Notes: a model not told the origin generated them from the sequence alone. 64,000 bases of DNA from Pseudoalteromonas luteoviolacea (GCF_000814765.1 NZ_JWIC01000010.1:568001-632000), one strand, 5' to 3'. Counted from the first letter of the stretch, positions 18,620-28,171 are shown. Translations and numbers: made by a program.

Positions 18620-18970
18620 ATGAATGATCTTGAATTAGAATCTGAAGTGGTCAATTTTGTCACTGTGGTTAAACAAAGTGAGCAATTATGGGCATTAGGC
18701 GCAGAAGATGGCGGCTTTGTCATTGTTGAATCAAATCAATTTGAAGAGTCAGATGTTTTACTCCTGTGGGGCGATGAAGCAGCAGCGCAAGCACAGTGTA
18801 AAGATGAGTGGGATGAGTTTAAGCCCATCGCAATTGATTTAGACTCGTTTCTAGATGAGTGGGTTGAAGACTTAAGAGATGATAGCGCACTTGTCGGTAT
18901 CAACTGGAATGATGACAATGTTTGCGTAGAGATCGAGCCTGTTAGCCTAGCTCGCGCACTCGCTGACTAA
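18620..18970 (+). CDS. DUF2750 family protein
   Basis: Small acidic protein of 116 residues with the DUF2750 pattern: FVTVVKQSEQLWALGAEDGG near the start, LLLWGDEAAAQAQC in the middle, and PIAIDLDSFLDEWVEDL followed by DSALVGINW. The family's role is unknown. The ATG at 18620 is where the family starts; the frame is open 48 bases further up, inside the GST gene. Its last 24 bases overlap the convergent VOC gene. Confidence 0.8.
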   Translation: MNDLELESEVVNFVTVVKQSEQLWALGAEDGGFVIVESNQFEESDVLLLWGDEAAAQAQCKDEWDEFKPIAIDLDSFLDEWVEDLRDDSALVGINWNDDNVCVEIEPVSLARALAD

Positions 18971-19336
18971 CGCAATCAAAGTCCCTTCTATTGCGCGCAC
19001 ATATGCTTGTATATGGGCGCCTTTTTGACAGGGTGCTGACAAAGGCTCTGCGCCTGCTGCCACAGCCCTATCATAACAGCTCGACACATTTTCACAGCCT
19101 AACGTTAATTCAAACCCTAATGCAGGCTGCTTTGGTTGAGAGCGTATGTAGTTTTGCTTAAACTGAGATTGTGCAACTGGGTGTGTTGCAAAAGCAAGTA
19201 ATACAGTGCCGGTATTTAATTCACCATAATCGCCATTTTCAGTCACTGAGTGTGCGCTCAATCCAAAAGCTTGAAAATAAAAATCTAAGACCTCTTCGAC
19301 ATCATCAACATAAATGACTGTTTTAAGAAAATGCAT
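18947..19336 (-). CDS. VOC (glyoxalase/bleomycin-resistance fold) family protein
   Basis: Single-domain vicinal oxygen chelate protein. The opening FLKTVIYVDDVEEVLDFYFQ AFGL and the second half GFELTLGCENVSSCYDRAVA with AAGAEPLSAP show the paired beta-alpha-beta-beta-beta units. The metal ligands typical of glyoxalase I are not clearly present, so the reaction is unknown. The start is ATG at 19336; a GTG codon lies directly upstream. The 3' end overlaps the DUF2750 gene by 24 bases on the other strand. Confidence 0.82.
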   Translation of the reverse strand: MHFLKTVIYVDDVEEVLDFYFQAFGLSAHSVTENGDYGELNTGTVLLAFATHPVAQSQFKQNYIRSQPKQPALGFELTLGCENVSSCYDRAVAAGAEPLSAPCQKGAHIQAYVRAIEGTLIALVSECAS

Positions 19337-19509
19337 CACTACAATAAGTTAAACAAGAATATAACTAATAAAGCATAATTAATGAGCAGCGTAAAGCCCA
19401 TGGCAAAATCAATCATTACAAAGCGTAACTTAGTACAGTGTACCAAATTTGACGTCAGACTAAGGTATGGAGAGGTTGGATGTGAAAAACCAATATAACT
19501 AAAATGAAA

Positions 19510-19528
19510 GTGGCGCATAACGCGCCAC
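19510..19528 (-). terminator. Possible terminator after der
   Basis: Stem GTGGCG / CGCCAC with a 7-base loop, starting 3 bases past the der stop. On the minus strand it is followed by TTTCATTTT. It would close the rlmN to der block. Confidence 0.5.
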
Positions 19529-19530
19529 GA

Positions 19531-21003
19531 TTAAGATTTATTTCGCTGTTCTTTGGTAAACGCTCTCAATTTGCGTTTTTGCGATAATGTCATCTTATTT
19601 GTTCTACCTGAATAAGGGTTATCACCCTCTCTGAACTCAATTTTTATCGGAGTACCCATGATGTTAAGTGCTTTACGATAATAGTTCATTAGGTAACGTT
19701 TATAGCTATCTGGTAAGTCATGCACCTGGTTACCGTGGATAACAATCCTTGGCGGGTTATATCCACCGGCATGCGCATATTTAAGCTTCACTCGACGTCC
19801 ACGTACGAGCGGCGGTTGGTGATCCGCTTGCGCCATATCCATAATACGTCTCAGCATTGCTGTACTCACACGCTTGGTTGCAGACTCATATGCCTCATCA
19901 ACTGACTCAAATAAATGACCAACCCCAGTCCCGTGTAATGCAGAAATAAAGTGTAGGCGAGCAAAGTCGATAAAGCCTAAACGGCGATCTAGTTCAGATT
20001 TGATACGTTCTTTGACGTAATTATCTAAGCCATCCCACTTGTTAACGGCAATTACCAATGAGCGCCCCGAATTTAAAGCAAAACCAAGAAGGCTTAAGTC
20101 TTGATCAGAAATCCCCTCTCGCGCATCTACCACCAATAGAATGACATTCGCATCTTCAATGGCTTTCAATGTTTTTATCACTGAAAACTTTTCAACTACA
20201 TCACTGACTTTCTTGCGCTTACGAACACCCGCGGTATCAATTAAGACATATTCACGGTCGTTACGCGTCATTGGGATATAAATAGAGTCGCGAGTAGTAC
20301 CTGGCATATCATAGACAATAACACGCTCCTCTCCCAATATACGGTTTGTAAGTGTTGACTTACCTACGTTCGGGCGACCAATTATAGCGAGCTTTACTGG
20401 TTTATCTTCAAAGCCAGTTTTTCCTTCTTCCGGTGCTTCTTCACCTTCTAGGTAAAGCTCTGCAATGCTATCATCGTCCTGTGTTATCTCATCTTCTTGC
20501 TGAGCGAGCTCTGCAATCGTAGGACCCAGCGTCGCGTCCAACAATTGTGTTACACCACGGCCATGAGCGGCTGCGATTTGATGAATATCACCTAATGCAA
20601 GTTGATAAAATTCAGCACAGCTCGAATCAGCGTCTATGCCGTCTGTTTTATTGGCAACAATGAAACTTTTCTTTTCTTGCTTCCTTAAGTGTTGTGCAAT
20701 GGCTTGATCAGCCGCAGTCATACCTGCGCGAGCGTCTACCAAAAATAGCACAACATCAGCTTCTTCAATCGCCAAAAGCGACTGCTCAGCCATCTCCGTT
20801 TCAATGCCTTCTTCACTGCCATCAATACCGCCGGTATCAACAACAATAAACTCATAACCATCATAGTCAGCCTGACCATATTTGCGGTCGCGAGTTAGAC
20901 CAGGAAAGTCGGCGACAAGTGCGTCACGAGTACGCGTTAAACGATTAAATAATGTGGATTTGCCCACATTTGGTCGCCCTACCAGAGCGATCACAGGAAG
21001 CAT
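19531..21003 (-). CDS. der: Der (EngA), ribosome biogenesis GTPase
   Basis: Double-GTPase needed for assembly of the 50S subunit. Two G domains are evident: the first with ALVGRPNVGKSTLFNRLTR (about 5-23), DTGGID and ANKTDG; the second with IGRPNVGKSTLTNRIL (about 211-226), DTAGVRKRKKV and VNKWDG. The acidic linker between them includes DEITQDDDSIAELYLEGEE. A KH-like domain (GNQVHDLPDSYKRYLMNYYR) and a basic tail end the protein. At 490 residues it is full length. It is separated from bamB by a strong hairpin. Confidence 0.98.
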   Translation of the reverse strand: MLPVIALVGRPNVGKSTLFNRLTRTRDALVADFPGLTRDRKYGQADYDGYEFIVVDTGGIDGSEEGIETEMAEQSLLAIEEADVVLFLVDARAGMTAADQAIAQHLRKQEKKSFIVANKTDGIDADSSCAEFYQLALGDIHQIAAAHGRGVTQLLDATLGPTIAELAQQEDEITQDDDSIAELYLEGEEAPEEGKTGFEDKPVKLAIIGRPNVGKSTLTNRILGEERVIVYDMPGTTRDSIYIPMTRNDREYVLIDTAGVRKRKKVSDVVEKFSVIKTLKAIEDANVILLVVDAREGISDQDLSLLGFALNSGRSLVIAVNKWDGLDNYVKERIKSELDRRLGFIDFARLHFISALHGTGVGHLFESVDEAYESATKRVSTAMLRRIMDMAQADHQPPLVRGRRVKLKYAHAGGYNPPRIVIHGNQVHDLPDSYKRYLMNYYRKALNIMGTPIKIEFREGDNPYSGRTNKMTLSQKRKLRAFTKEQRNKS

Positions 21004-21028
21004 AGACTACCTCTTCATTAAACAACAA

Positions 21029-21051
21029 AAGGCTTCGCAGTGCGAAGCCTT
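21029..21051 (-). terminator. Hairpin between bamB and der
   Basis: An almost perfect palindrome (AAGGCTTCGCA / TGCGAAGCCTT) lies 26 bases after the bamB stop; on the minus strand it continues TTGTTGTT. It may terminate much of the upstream transcript before der, which would then need its own promoter in the remaining gap. Confidence 0.6.
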
Positions 21052-21076
21052 ACAAAAACCTTTTCGTCAGGGATGA

Positions 21077-22252
21077 TTAAGGGATTTTTATCGCGCTGAT
21101 CTCACCATCTCGGGTATACACAATCAACTTATCATCAACCACGATGGGTTCTACAAAAAAGCCTGAATCATCAAATTCTTGACGAGACACCAAGTCACCG
21201 GTTTTCTTATCGAGCCAATGCAGGTTACCTTCCTGATCACCAACGACAACGTAATTACCAGCAACAGCAGGCGCTGTTAAATACCAACCTCTCAGGCCAG
21301 CTTGACTCCAGCGCTCAGTACCTGAGTCTTTATCTAGAGCATAGAGCACACCGTCACTATCTACCAAGTAAATAGTATTGAGTTCAATCGCTAAATCACG
21401 ATAACTGCTGTACTCACGATCCCAAACGACACTCCCATTGCGCACATCAATAGCGGCAAGCTTGCCATTATACGCTATCGTGTAAACATACGCACCGGAT
21501 ACTATTGGTTTTGTATCAACATCGACCAAACGCTCAAACTCAGATGCGCCTTCGGCGAGGGCAACATCCGTGCTCCAAGCGGTAAATCCGCTCTCAGCAA
21601 TAAGTACACTTAGCTTACCACTCTCTTCACCAACCAAAACACCACCATTGGCAGAAGTAGGGGAGCTCAGACCACGTAATGTCAGTGCTGGTACTTCCTG
21701 CTCATAACTCCATCGCTCTTCACCTGTATCTGGGTGTAAAGCCAGCAATTTACCTGAGCCTAAGTTGACATATACTAGACCATCGCCAGCACTCGGAGAC
21801 GACAACGCTTCACCTGGTACAGACTTGCGCCAAACCACCTCACCAGTTTCACGATCCAATGCAATCACTTCACCGTGCTCTGAACCGATGTATACCTTAC
21901 CGTAAGCTTGTAAGATACCGCCAGATAGCTTAGCAGAATCATCGTCAGCCCAAGGCCAAATCGAAGTGTCTTTACGAGTATCAATTTCCCATATCTGCTC
22001 GCCACTTTCAGCATTGTAAGCAGCCACTAGGCCCTTGCGCTCCGCAGCAAAAACACGGTCTTCATGCGCTGCGGGTATCAAACGTGAGAAATAGTGTTCA
22101 ACACCGTCACCAAGAGACTCTTGCCAAACTGTTTGAGGTTCAAATTGATTAACGATTTCAGGCAGTACTAACTCCTCTTCGTCATCACTCGATGAACACC
22201 CCATTAACGATGCCATACACAATGCCAGTGAGGCCATTGTCAACTTCTTCAT
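21077..22252 (-). CDS. bamB: BamB, outer membrane protein assembly lipoprotein
   Basis: Scaffold lipoprotein of the BAM complex that inserts beta-barrel proteins. Lipobox ASLMGC at residues 14-19 is followed by an acidic stretch (SSSDDEEE). The rest is an eight-bladed PQQ-type beta propeller, seen as repeats such as YNAESGEQIWEID, LDRETGEVVWRKSVPG and LHPDTGEERWSYE. At 391 residues it is the usual size. It follows yfgM by 9 bases in the conserved hisS-yfgM-bamB-der order. Confidence 0.96.
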   Translation of the reverse strand: MKKLTMASLALCMASLMGCSSSDDEEELVLPEIVNQFEPQTVWQESLGDGVEHYFSRLIPAAHEDRVFAAERKGLVAAYNAESGEQIWEIDTRKDTSIWPWADDDSAKLSGGILQAYGKVYIGSEHGEVIALDRETGEVVWRKSVPGEALSSPSAGDGLVYVNLGSGKLLALHPDTGEERWSYEQEVPALTLRGLSSPTSANGGVLVGEESGKLSVLIAESGFTAWSTDVALAEGASEFERLVDVDTKPIVSGAYVYTIAYNGKLAAIDVRNGSVVWDREYSSYRDLAIELNTIYLVDSDGVLYALDKDSGTERWSQAGLRGWYLTAPAVAGNYVVVGDQEGNLHWLDKKTGDLVSRQEFDDSGFFVEPIVVDDKLIVYTRDGEISAIKIP

Positions 22253-22261
22253 GGCTACTCC

Positions 22262-22876
22262 TTAGTTTGATGCAATTGCCAAGTCATCCAGCTTTATTTG
22301 CAGTAACGCGTTGTTTTGTGCGCCTTCTGCATCGATTGCAGCTTGATATTGTTCACGCGCCTTATCTTTTTCACCTTGAGACAAATAAATATCGCCTTTT
22401 ACTTCAGCAACTTGAGCAATAAAACCCGCAGGAACAGACTGAGATAGCGTACTTAATGCTGTGTCTGAGTCGCCCTGTTCAGCTTGAATGCGTGCTAAGC
22501 GGATTAAAGCCGTTGCTTTCAATTCAGGACTTTTAACAGTATCCACTACAAACTGAAGTTTTGTTGCAGCTTGCGCTAGCTCACCACCATCAACGGCTTC
22601 TTTTGCAGCCACAAATGCAGCAAGTACCGCATAGTTAGAATCTGAATTGTCCGCTAAAAACGCATCGCTTTTTGACAATACTTCACCGCTTTCAATTAAA
22701 GTATTGTAAGCTTCCGAGCTGGCTTCAGCTGATGTAATTTGATTTTGGTTATATGCCTTCCAACCGTATAAACCACCTAGAGCTAAAACAGCACCTAAAA
22801 CTAATGAAGTCCCGTTTTCTCTAAAAAAATTCTTTATCGCTTCAGCTTGTTGTTCTTCTGTTGAATAAATTTCCAT
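22262..22876 (-). CDS. yfgM: YfgM, ancillary SecYEG translocon subunit
   Basis: Inner-membrane protein with a periplasmic TPR domain that works with PpiD at the Sec translocon. The N-terminal cytoplasmic segment MEIYSTEEQQAEAIKNFFRE is followed by one membrane helix (LVLGAVLALGGLYGWKAY, about 25-42) and helical TPR-like repeats in which AALIRLARIQAEQGD-like units recur. It is 204 residues with an AGAGG Shine-Dalgarno. It lies 9 bases after hisS and 9 before bamB. Confidence 0.93.
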   Translation of the reverse strand: MEIYSTEEQQAEAIKNFFRENGTSLVLGAVLALGGLYGWKAYNQNQITSAEASSEAYNTLIESGEVLSKSDAFLADNSDSNYAVLAAFVAAKEAVDGGELAQAATKLQFVVDTVKSPELKATALIRLARIQAEQGDSDTALSTLSQSVPAGFIAQVAEVKGDIYLSQGEKDKAREQYQAAIDAEGAQNNALLQIKLDDLAIASN

Positions 22877-22885
22877 TCTAACCTC

Positions 22886-24163
22886 TTACCCTACCAATTG
22901 TGCTAAAACGGCATGCGCTTCAGCCATAGGTAAAGTCAATTGTTCTTTTTGTTCGCGTAAATACTTAATTGTCACTGCATTGTTTGCTATCTCATCTTCA
23001 CCAAAGATAAGCGCTACAACCGCTCCACTATTATCTGCACGCTTTAATTGTTTCTTAAAATTACCACCGCCGGCATGTACTTGAACTCTCAATCCAGGCA
23101 CACTGTCGCGAAGTTCTTCTGCAATTGCTGGCGCTTTGATACTCGCAACATCACCCATCGCTGCAACATAGACATCTACATTACGACGAATCTCACCAAC
23201 ACTGTTCAATTCTTCTAGTAATAAAATTAAACGCTCCATACCCATTGCAAAACCAACAGCAGGCGTACCTTTACCACCAAGTTGCTCAACCAAACCATCA
23301 TAGCGACCACCTGCACATACCGTGCCCTGAGCACCAAGACTGTCAGTAACCCACTCAAAAACAGTGCGATTGTAGTAATCTAAACCGCGTACCAAGTTAT
23401 CATTAACCTGGTATTCGACGCCAGCCGCGTCTAAACGTTCACATAAATTTGCAAAATGTTGAACAGATTCTTCATCCAAATGCTCTGACAGCTTAGGCGC
23501 ATCTGCAACCACAGCTTGCACTTCTGGGTTCTTACTATCAAGAACACGAAGCGGGTTAGTATACATACGACGCAGTGAGTCTTCATCTAACCTGTCTTTA
23601 TGCTGTTCTAGATAAGCAACTAAAATGTCTTTATATGCCGCACGCGCTTCGTTAGAACCCAATGAGTTAAGTTCCAGCCTGACATGATCTGAAATACCAA
23701 ATGATTTCCAAAGTCGTGCGGTCATAATAATGAGTTCAGCGTCAATGTCAGCAGTTGCAATACCAAAAGTCTCCACACCAAATTGGTGGAATTGACGATA
23801 GCGACCTTTTTGCGGGCGCTCACGGCGGAACATTGGGCCCATATACCACAGTCTTTGTTCTTGGTTATACAGTAGTCCACCTTCCACACCCGCTCTCACA
23901 CATACAGCAGTCCCCTCTGGACGCAAAGTGAGTGAATCGCCGTTGCGGTCTTCAAAGGTATACATTTCTTTCTCAACGATATCGGTTACTTCACCGATAG
24001 AGCGCTTAAACAAATCTGTTGATTCAACGGTAGGAAAACGAATTTCCTGATAACCAAATGCGCCCATTGTATCTCTTAATGTCGCTTCAACTTTTTGCCA
24101 GATCTGAGTCGTGCCCGGCAGGCAATCTTTCATGCCACGAATTGCCTTTATTTGCTTTGCCAC
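22886..24163 (-). CDS. hisS: Histidyl-tRNA synthetase
   Basis: Class II synthetase charging tRNA-His. Visible blocks are AIRGMKDCLPG at the N-terminus, motif 2 GPMFRRERPQKGRYRQFHQ, the His-specific RGLDYYNRTVFEWV, and motif 3 GVEFAMGMERL-like VGFAMGMERLILLLE. The C-terminal anticodon-binding domain covers about the last 100 residues. The start codon is GTG with AGGAATTT before it. It is 425 residues long. Confidence 0.98.
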   Translation of the reverse strand: MAKQIKAIRGMKDCLPGTTQIWQKVEATLRDTMGAFGYQEIRFPTVESTDLFKRSIGEVTDIVEKEMYTFEDRNGDSLTLRPEGTAVCVRAGVEGGLLYNQEQRLWYMGPMFRRERPQKGRYRQFHQFGVETFGIATADIDAELIIMTARLWKSFGISDHVRLELNSLGSNEARAAYKDILVAYLEQHKDRLDEDSLRRMYTNPLRVLDSKNPEVQAVVADAPKLSEHLDEESVQHFANLCERLDAAGVEYQVNDNLVRGLDYYNRTVFEWVTDSLGAQGTVCAGGRYDGLVEQLGGKGTPAVGFAMGMERLILLLEELNSVGEIRRNVDVYVAAMGDVASIKAPAIAEELRDSVPGLRVQVHAGGGNFKKQLKRADNSGAVVALIFGEDEIANNAVTIKYLREQKEQLTLPMAEAHAVLAQLVG

Positions 24164-24305
24164 TGAAATTCCTAATTTATATCTATTCTTTTCTTAAAAA
24201 TACAAGCGCAGGATACAACAAAACCCTGAATACGGTACGATAAAATACGTCTATTATACCCAGCTCGCTTAAAACGTAAACGAATTAAATCGGCCTCAAA
24301 GAGAC

Positions 24306-25427
24306 CTATTCTTCGATAATTTTGACATCTATGCTCGGTTGAGCTTCTTTTTTAGCAACGTAATCTCGTACTTGCTCTTCTAATTGTTCAACGATGTTGT
24401 CGTTGTCAATTCGCGTTTTTTGGCGCTCACCATTGATATATAAGCCTGAGCGACGATTCGCCCCCGCTAAACCAAGGTCACTTACCAGTGCTTCACCAGG
24501 TCCGTTGACAACACAACCAATAACAGAAACGGTAATCGGTGAAATGATGTCTTCTAACCTTTCTTCCAGCTGGTTCATGGTGTTAACTACATCAAATTCT
24601 TGTCTTGAACAGCTGGGGCAAGCGATGAAGTTAATACCGCGAGAGCGGATACGCAATGACTTTAAAATGTCAAAGCCAACTTTAATCTCTTGTACTGGAT
24701 CTGCTGCCAGTGATACACGCAATGTATCACCAATCCCCTCGGCAAGTAACATCCCTAATCCCACTGCTGACTTTACAGACCCTGCTCTAAAGCCACCGGC
24801 TTCAGTGATGCCCAAGTGCAATGGTTGATCAATTTCTTTGGCCAATAGGCGATAGGCACCAACAGCCAAAAAGACATCTGATGCTTTGACTGAGACTTTG
24901 AATTGGTCGAAGTTCAATCGCTGTAGAATTTCCACATGACGCATTGCTGACTCTAGTAATGCTTCAGGTGTCGGCTCGCCATATTTCTCTTGTAAATCGC
25001 GTTCAAGTGAACCGCCATTTACCCCTATGCGAATTGGAATGTTACGTTCCTGTGCAGCGTCAACAACGGCTCTTATTCGGTCTTCACTACCGATGTTTCC
25101 CGGGTTGATTCGCAAGCAATCTACGCCATATTGCGCCACTTTTAAAGCAATACGATAATCAAAATGAATATCCGCGACAAGTGGAATATCAACTTGCTCT
25201 TTAATACTTTTAAAGGCTTCTGCAGCATCCATCGTCGGCACAGATACACGCACAATATCCGCACCGGCATCTTGAATAGCACGGATTTGCGCAACCGTTG
25301 CATCTACATCCAAAGTATCCGTATTGGTCATAGATTGCACTGCAATTGGAGCGCCATCTCCAATAGGGACATTACCAACGTTAATACGCGTGGATTTTCT
25401 TCGTTTTATGGGAGATTCTGAAAACAT
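24306..25427 (-). CDS. ispG: IspG, 4-hydroxy-3-methylbut-2-enyl diphosphate synthase
   Basis: The 4Fe-4S enzyme of the MEP isoprenoid pathway that converts MEcPP to HMBPP. The TIM-barrel half has PIAVQSMTNTDTLDVDATV and VADIHFDYRIAL; the C-terminal cluster domain has ACPSCSRQEFD and GCVVNGPGEAL, which supply the three cysteines and the Glu. It is 373 residues, the length of the short bacterial form. It starts 5 bases after rodZ ends; a 142-base gap separates it from hisS. Confidence 0.98.
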   Translation of the reverse strand: MFSESPIKRRKSTRINVGNVPIGDGAPIAVQSMTNTDTLDVDATVAQIRAIQDAGADIVRVSVPTMDAAEAFKSIKEQVDIPLVADIHFDYRIALKVAQYGVDCLRINPGNIGSEDRIRAVVDAAQERNIPIRIGVNGGSLERDLQEKYGEPTPEALLESAMRHVEILQRLNFDQFKVSVKASDVFLAVGAYRLLAKEIDQPLHLGITEAGGFRAGSVKSAVGLGMLLAEGIGDTLRVSLAADPVQEIKVGFDILKSLRIRSRGINFIACPSCSRQEFDVVNTMNQLEERLEDIISPITVSVIGCVVNGPGEALVSDLGLAGANRRSGLYINGERQKTRIDNDNIVEQLEEQVRDYVAKKEAQPSIDVKIIEE

Positions 25428-25432
25428 GACGA

Positions 25433-26428
25433 CTACTCTGCTAACGGTAATTTAAATTTTGCTAAACGGTTTCGTGGTAACCCTGAAATATCAATTGGTT
25501 GACCATCCAATTCAATATTCACCACTTGGTGTTTTCCTAGCACAACAGAAAACGGCGCTTGCCCTGTTACGGTCATGGTATAACCTGCTTTTTTAACACC
25601 AAACGCAACACGCTCTTGGGTTGCATCAAAGATCTCTACCCAACTATCTTGTTCAAAATACATCACCACTTTACTTAAAGCCGGTGCCACGGATGCATTT
25701 TGAGGCTCAGGTTGTACAGCGACCTCCGAGTTTTGTTCTGGTACATTAACGACGTCATTTGTCAGCGTATTAACCGCGCTGCTGCTCGGCTCAGCAATCT
25801 GTTGCACATCGCTAGCTGCTGATGCTGACGTTGGGGTCTTATCAGCAGGCGAAGTCGATGTCATCGCTTCAGCTGGCTGGCTGGCTATGGTCTCTATCGC
25901 CTGCTCTGTATTTGCTTGCTCTGACACGTGTTCAGCCGAGATCTCAGAAGTCAGTGCCGCTGTCGAGTTTTGCGTTGCTATGGCTTCATTCAACCCGCTT
26001 ATCTCTTCACTTGTGTCAGGTTTGCTTGCCGTTTGCCACCACCAAAATAGTGACAAACCTACGAACACGATAAGCACTAAGTAACTGACAACCATCAATC
26101 GGTTATCGTTCGCTTCTTTCTCTGTACGCCGAGAAAAGCTTTTCATATTTCGCTTTTGCTCAGGCACATCTGGAGTCTGGTACAGAGCAAGGATTTGCTC
26201 ACTATCAAGCCCTAACAGAGCACTATAGCTTTTGATGTAACCCCTTACGAACGTCTCAGGCCCTAAAGTTTGATATTCATCATTCTCTAGTTTCGTTATT
26301 TGGCTATGATTTAATTTTAAACGGGTAGCGATATCCTCAAAGCTTAGACTCTGCTCTGCTCTCGCTTTCGCTAAGGTCTGACCAAGCGATAATAGCTCGG
26401 TCGTCGTTTCATTCTCTTCTAGGTTCAT
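25433..26428 (-). CDS. rodZ: RodZ, cell shape protein
   Basis: Membrane protein that ties MreB to the wall-synthesis complex. The order is an N-terminal helix-turn-helix (LGQTLAKARAEQSLSFEDIA with LNHSQITKLEND), a basic juxtamembrane stretch, one transmembrane helix (MVVSYLVLIVFVGLSLFWWW, about 112-131), a long Ala/Ser/Thr/Glu-rich periplasmic linker (about 140-240), and a C-terminal DUF4115 beta domain (YFEQDSWVEIFDA). The ATG overlaps the pilW stop in ATGA, so the two are translationally coupled. Confidence 0.93.
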   Translation of the reverse strand: MNLEENETTTELLSLGQTLAKARAEQSLSFEDIATRLKLNHSQITKLENDEYQTLGPETFVRGYIKSYSALLGLDSEQILALYQTPDVPEQKRNMKSFSRRTEKEANDNRLMVVSYLVLIVFVGLSLFWWWQTASKPDTSEEISGLNEAIATQNSTAALTSEISAEHVSEQANTEQAIETIASQPAEAMTSTSPADKTPTSASAASDVQQIAEPSSSAVNTLTNDVVNVPEQNSEVAVQPEPQNASVAPALSKVVMYFEQDSWVEIFDATQERVAFGVKKAGYTMTVTGQAPFSVVLGKHQVVNIELDGQPIDISGLPRNRLAKFKLPLAE

Positions 26429-28116
26429 AAAATATAGTTATTGGGGTCTACTATTAAAATGCGTCGCCCAGGTGTTAGGGCAACATCAGGTGTTAATCTG
26501 TTCCAGCGCATCAAATCATCAATTAATAACTTGTGCTTTATGGCAATATCAAACAATGATTCACCTTTTACGATAGCATGTGTCGTATTGGGATCATTTA
26601 AAAAAACAACTTGCCCAATTGAAAGTCGATCCGATTTCTCTAGCGCATTCCATTTTAGCAACTTTTCGAGCTTAATATTATATTTTACTGACACACTGAA
26701 TAGGTTTTCTCCCATTTCAAGACGATGTGTCGGCACCGTCGGAAGCAATATTTCTTCATTCAGCATGCGCCCAGAGTTATCTAACTCAAGGCGACTCACT
26801 GGTGGCGCTTCAGAAAACCTTATCTCACTCGGGTCAACTTGATGGAATACCACCTGTTCAGTAACAACTTTCTTAGGCGTCGTTGAAAAACGTACTTTGG
26901 GTTCTACTGATTGCTCAGTAAGGACGACCTTATCTTCTTTTCGATTTTCACGTAGTGGTACTGTACGTACTGCGAGTGAACCATCGGTGAACGCTACGTC
27001 CTCATTAACAGCGTGGCGTTTCACATCATCCTGCCCACTATTCTCACTCAACTCGGACGTCTTAGGTGCACTGCGTTTTGTCTTTGACAGCAAAGAACGA
27101 GAAGTGGTCTTCTCTTGGTTTTCAGCCTCTGAGAGTATTTTACGTGCGATACTGTGCTTTACTTCAGGCACTTTACGCTTAATCTTAATTTGCGGATCCG
27201 CCACCATTCTGTTGTCATCAATTTTGGTGATTTTATTAAGCTGCGCAGTGCGATATTGCTCTTTCAATTGCTCAAATTCACTCAGCTGTAGCGTGTTATT
27301 GAGTACCAAACGCGCTTCAACAGAACTTGGATAAGTTTGTAACAGTAACGTCTCTAGCTCTTGGGCATATTGCAAACGACCCATTCTGGCCGACAATAAA
27401 TGCTCAAGCAGCATCCCTCTTGCTGATACAAACCCTTTATTGGCATAGACTTTTAATACATCTTCAGCACGGTGTAATTCACTTTTTGCATAAAACACGC
27501 TGGCCATCAAAATCAGCACAGATTGGCGCTGCGAGTTATAGTCTAAAGCGCGTTTCAAATAATCTAGCGCTAGGTCAAAGTTGTCTTGACGCAATGCGCA
27601 CAAGGCGAGATTTTCGTAGCTCTCTGCCACACGCAAATAACTGGGAATATCGATGGCCTTAAAAAACTGTTCCGTCGCCGCATCATAATCGCCTATGCGA
27701 CATAAAAAAGCGCCATAGTTGTTACGCGTATTGGGATCATTCGGGCCATATTTTAAGGCGCTCATGTACGCGCTTTGCGCTTTTTCATTTTCGCCAACTT
27801 GTTCAAAATAGTAAGCAAGCGCATAGTGGCTTTCAGGCAGTTTGGGCGCTAAATTCAAAGCCCTATCAAGGTTGTATTTCGCTTGAGTGTTATTACCCGC
27901 ATTGAGGTATTGTAAGGCAAGGGCAATACGAGTTTTAGCCGCATCTTGGTTGTTGGTCTTTTTTTGCACCACTGGCTTGTTGTTATTTGCATAACGCGTT
28001 TCCGTAACACAGCCAGTTAAACTCGCTAATAATGCGACTCCACACATACCGCTCAGCAAACGCCGAGGTGTACAAAACGCTAACTGAGAGAGTAAACCAT
28101 CCTTTAAAGCAGGCAT
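26425..28116 (-). CDS. pilW: PilW/PilF-type pilus lipoprotein extended by two LysM domains
   Basis: The first 270 residues are the type IV pilus biogenesis/stability protein PilW (PilF), the lipoprotein that helps the PilQ secretin insert: a lipobox near LLASLTGC, then TPR units such as LALQYLNAGNNTQAKYNLDR, LAYYFEQVGENEKAQSAYMS and NNYGAFLCRIGDYDAATEQF. The usual protein ends there. This one goes on for about 290 residues: a basic, probably disordered linker and two C-terminal LysM repeats (MGENLFSVSVKYNIKLEKLL and KGESLFDIAIKHKLLIDDLM). Position between rlmN and rodZ is where pilW belongs. The frame is continuous. Confidence 0.85.
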   Translation of the reverse strand: MPALKDGLLSQLAFCTPRRLLSGMCGVALLASLTGCVTETRYANNNKPVVQKKTNNQDAAKTRIALALQYLNAGNNTQAKYNLDRALNLAPKLPESHYALAYYFEQVGENEKAQSAYMSALKYGPNDPNTRNNYGAFLCRIGDYDAATEQFFKAIDIPSYLRVAESYENLALCALRQDNFDLALDYLKRALDYNSQRQSVLILMASVFYAKSELHRAEDVLKVYANKGFVSARGMLLEHLLSARMGRLQYAQELETLLLQTYPSSVEARLVLNNTLQLSEFEQLKEQYRTAQLNKITKIDDNRMVADPQIKIKRKVPEVKHSIARKILSEAENQEKTTSRSLLSKTKRSAPKTSELSENSGQDDVKRHAVNEDVAFTDGSLAVRTVPLRENRKEDKVVLTEQSVEPKVRFSTTPKKVVTEQVVFHQVDPSEIRFSEAPPVSRLELDNSGRMLNEEILLPTVPTHRLEMGENLFSVSVKYNIKLEKLLKWNALEKSDRLSIGQVVFLNDPNTTHAIVKGESLFDIAIKHKLLIDDLMRWNRLTPDVALTPGRRILIVDPNNYIL

Positions 28117-28135
28117 TGACCACCTTTTTGCTAAG

Positions 28136-28171
28136 ACACAGTGGCTCTATCTTACCTGAAAGCCACTGTGT
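28136..28171 (-). terminator. Hairpin between rlmN and pilW
   Basis: An 11-base-pair perfect stem (ACACAGTGGCT / AGCCACTGTGT) with a 14-base loop lies just past the rlmN stop. The minus-strand side lacks a clean T-run, so this may attenuate or protect the transcript rather than stop it fully. Confidence 0.45.

Noticed and set aside
24394..24828. 144-codon open frame on the plus strand opposite ispG
   Set aside because: It lies wholly antisense to a clear ispG gene, has Ser/Pro-rich sequence typical of reverse-frame translation and no family pattern.
26897..27334. 145-codon open frame opposite pilW
   Set aside because: Antisense to a coding region, low-complexity Ser/Phe content and no ribosome site. 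The pilW frame is continuous through it.
28136..28171. Possible attachment site or mobile element end
   Set aside because: The inverted repeat is a single local hairpin after rlmN inside a conserved gene block, with no integrase or target duplication.
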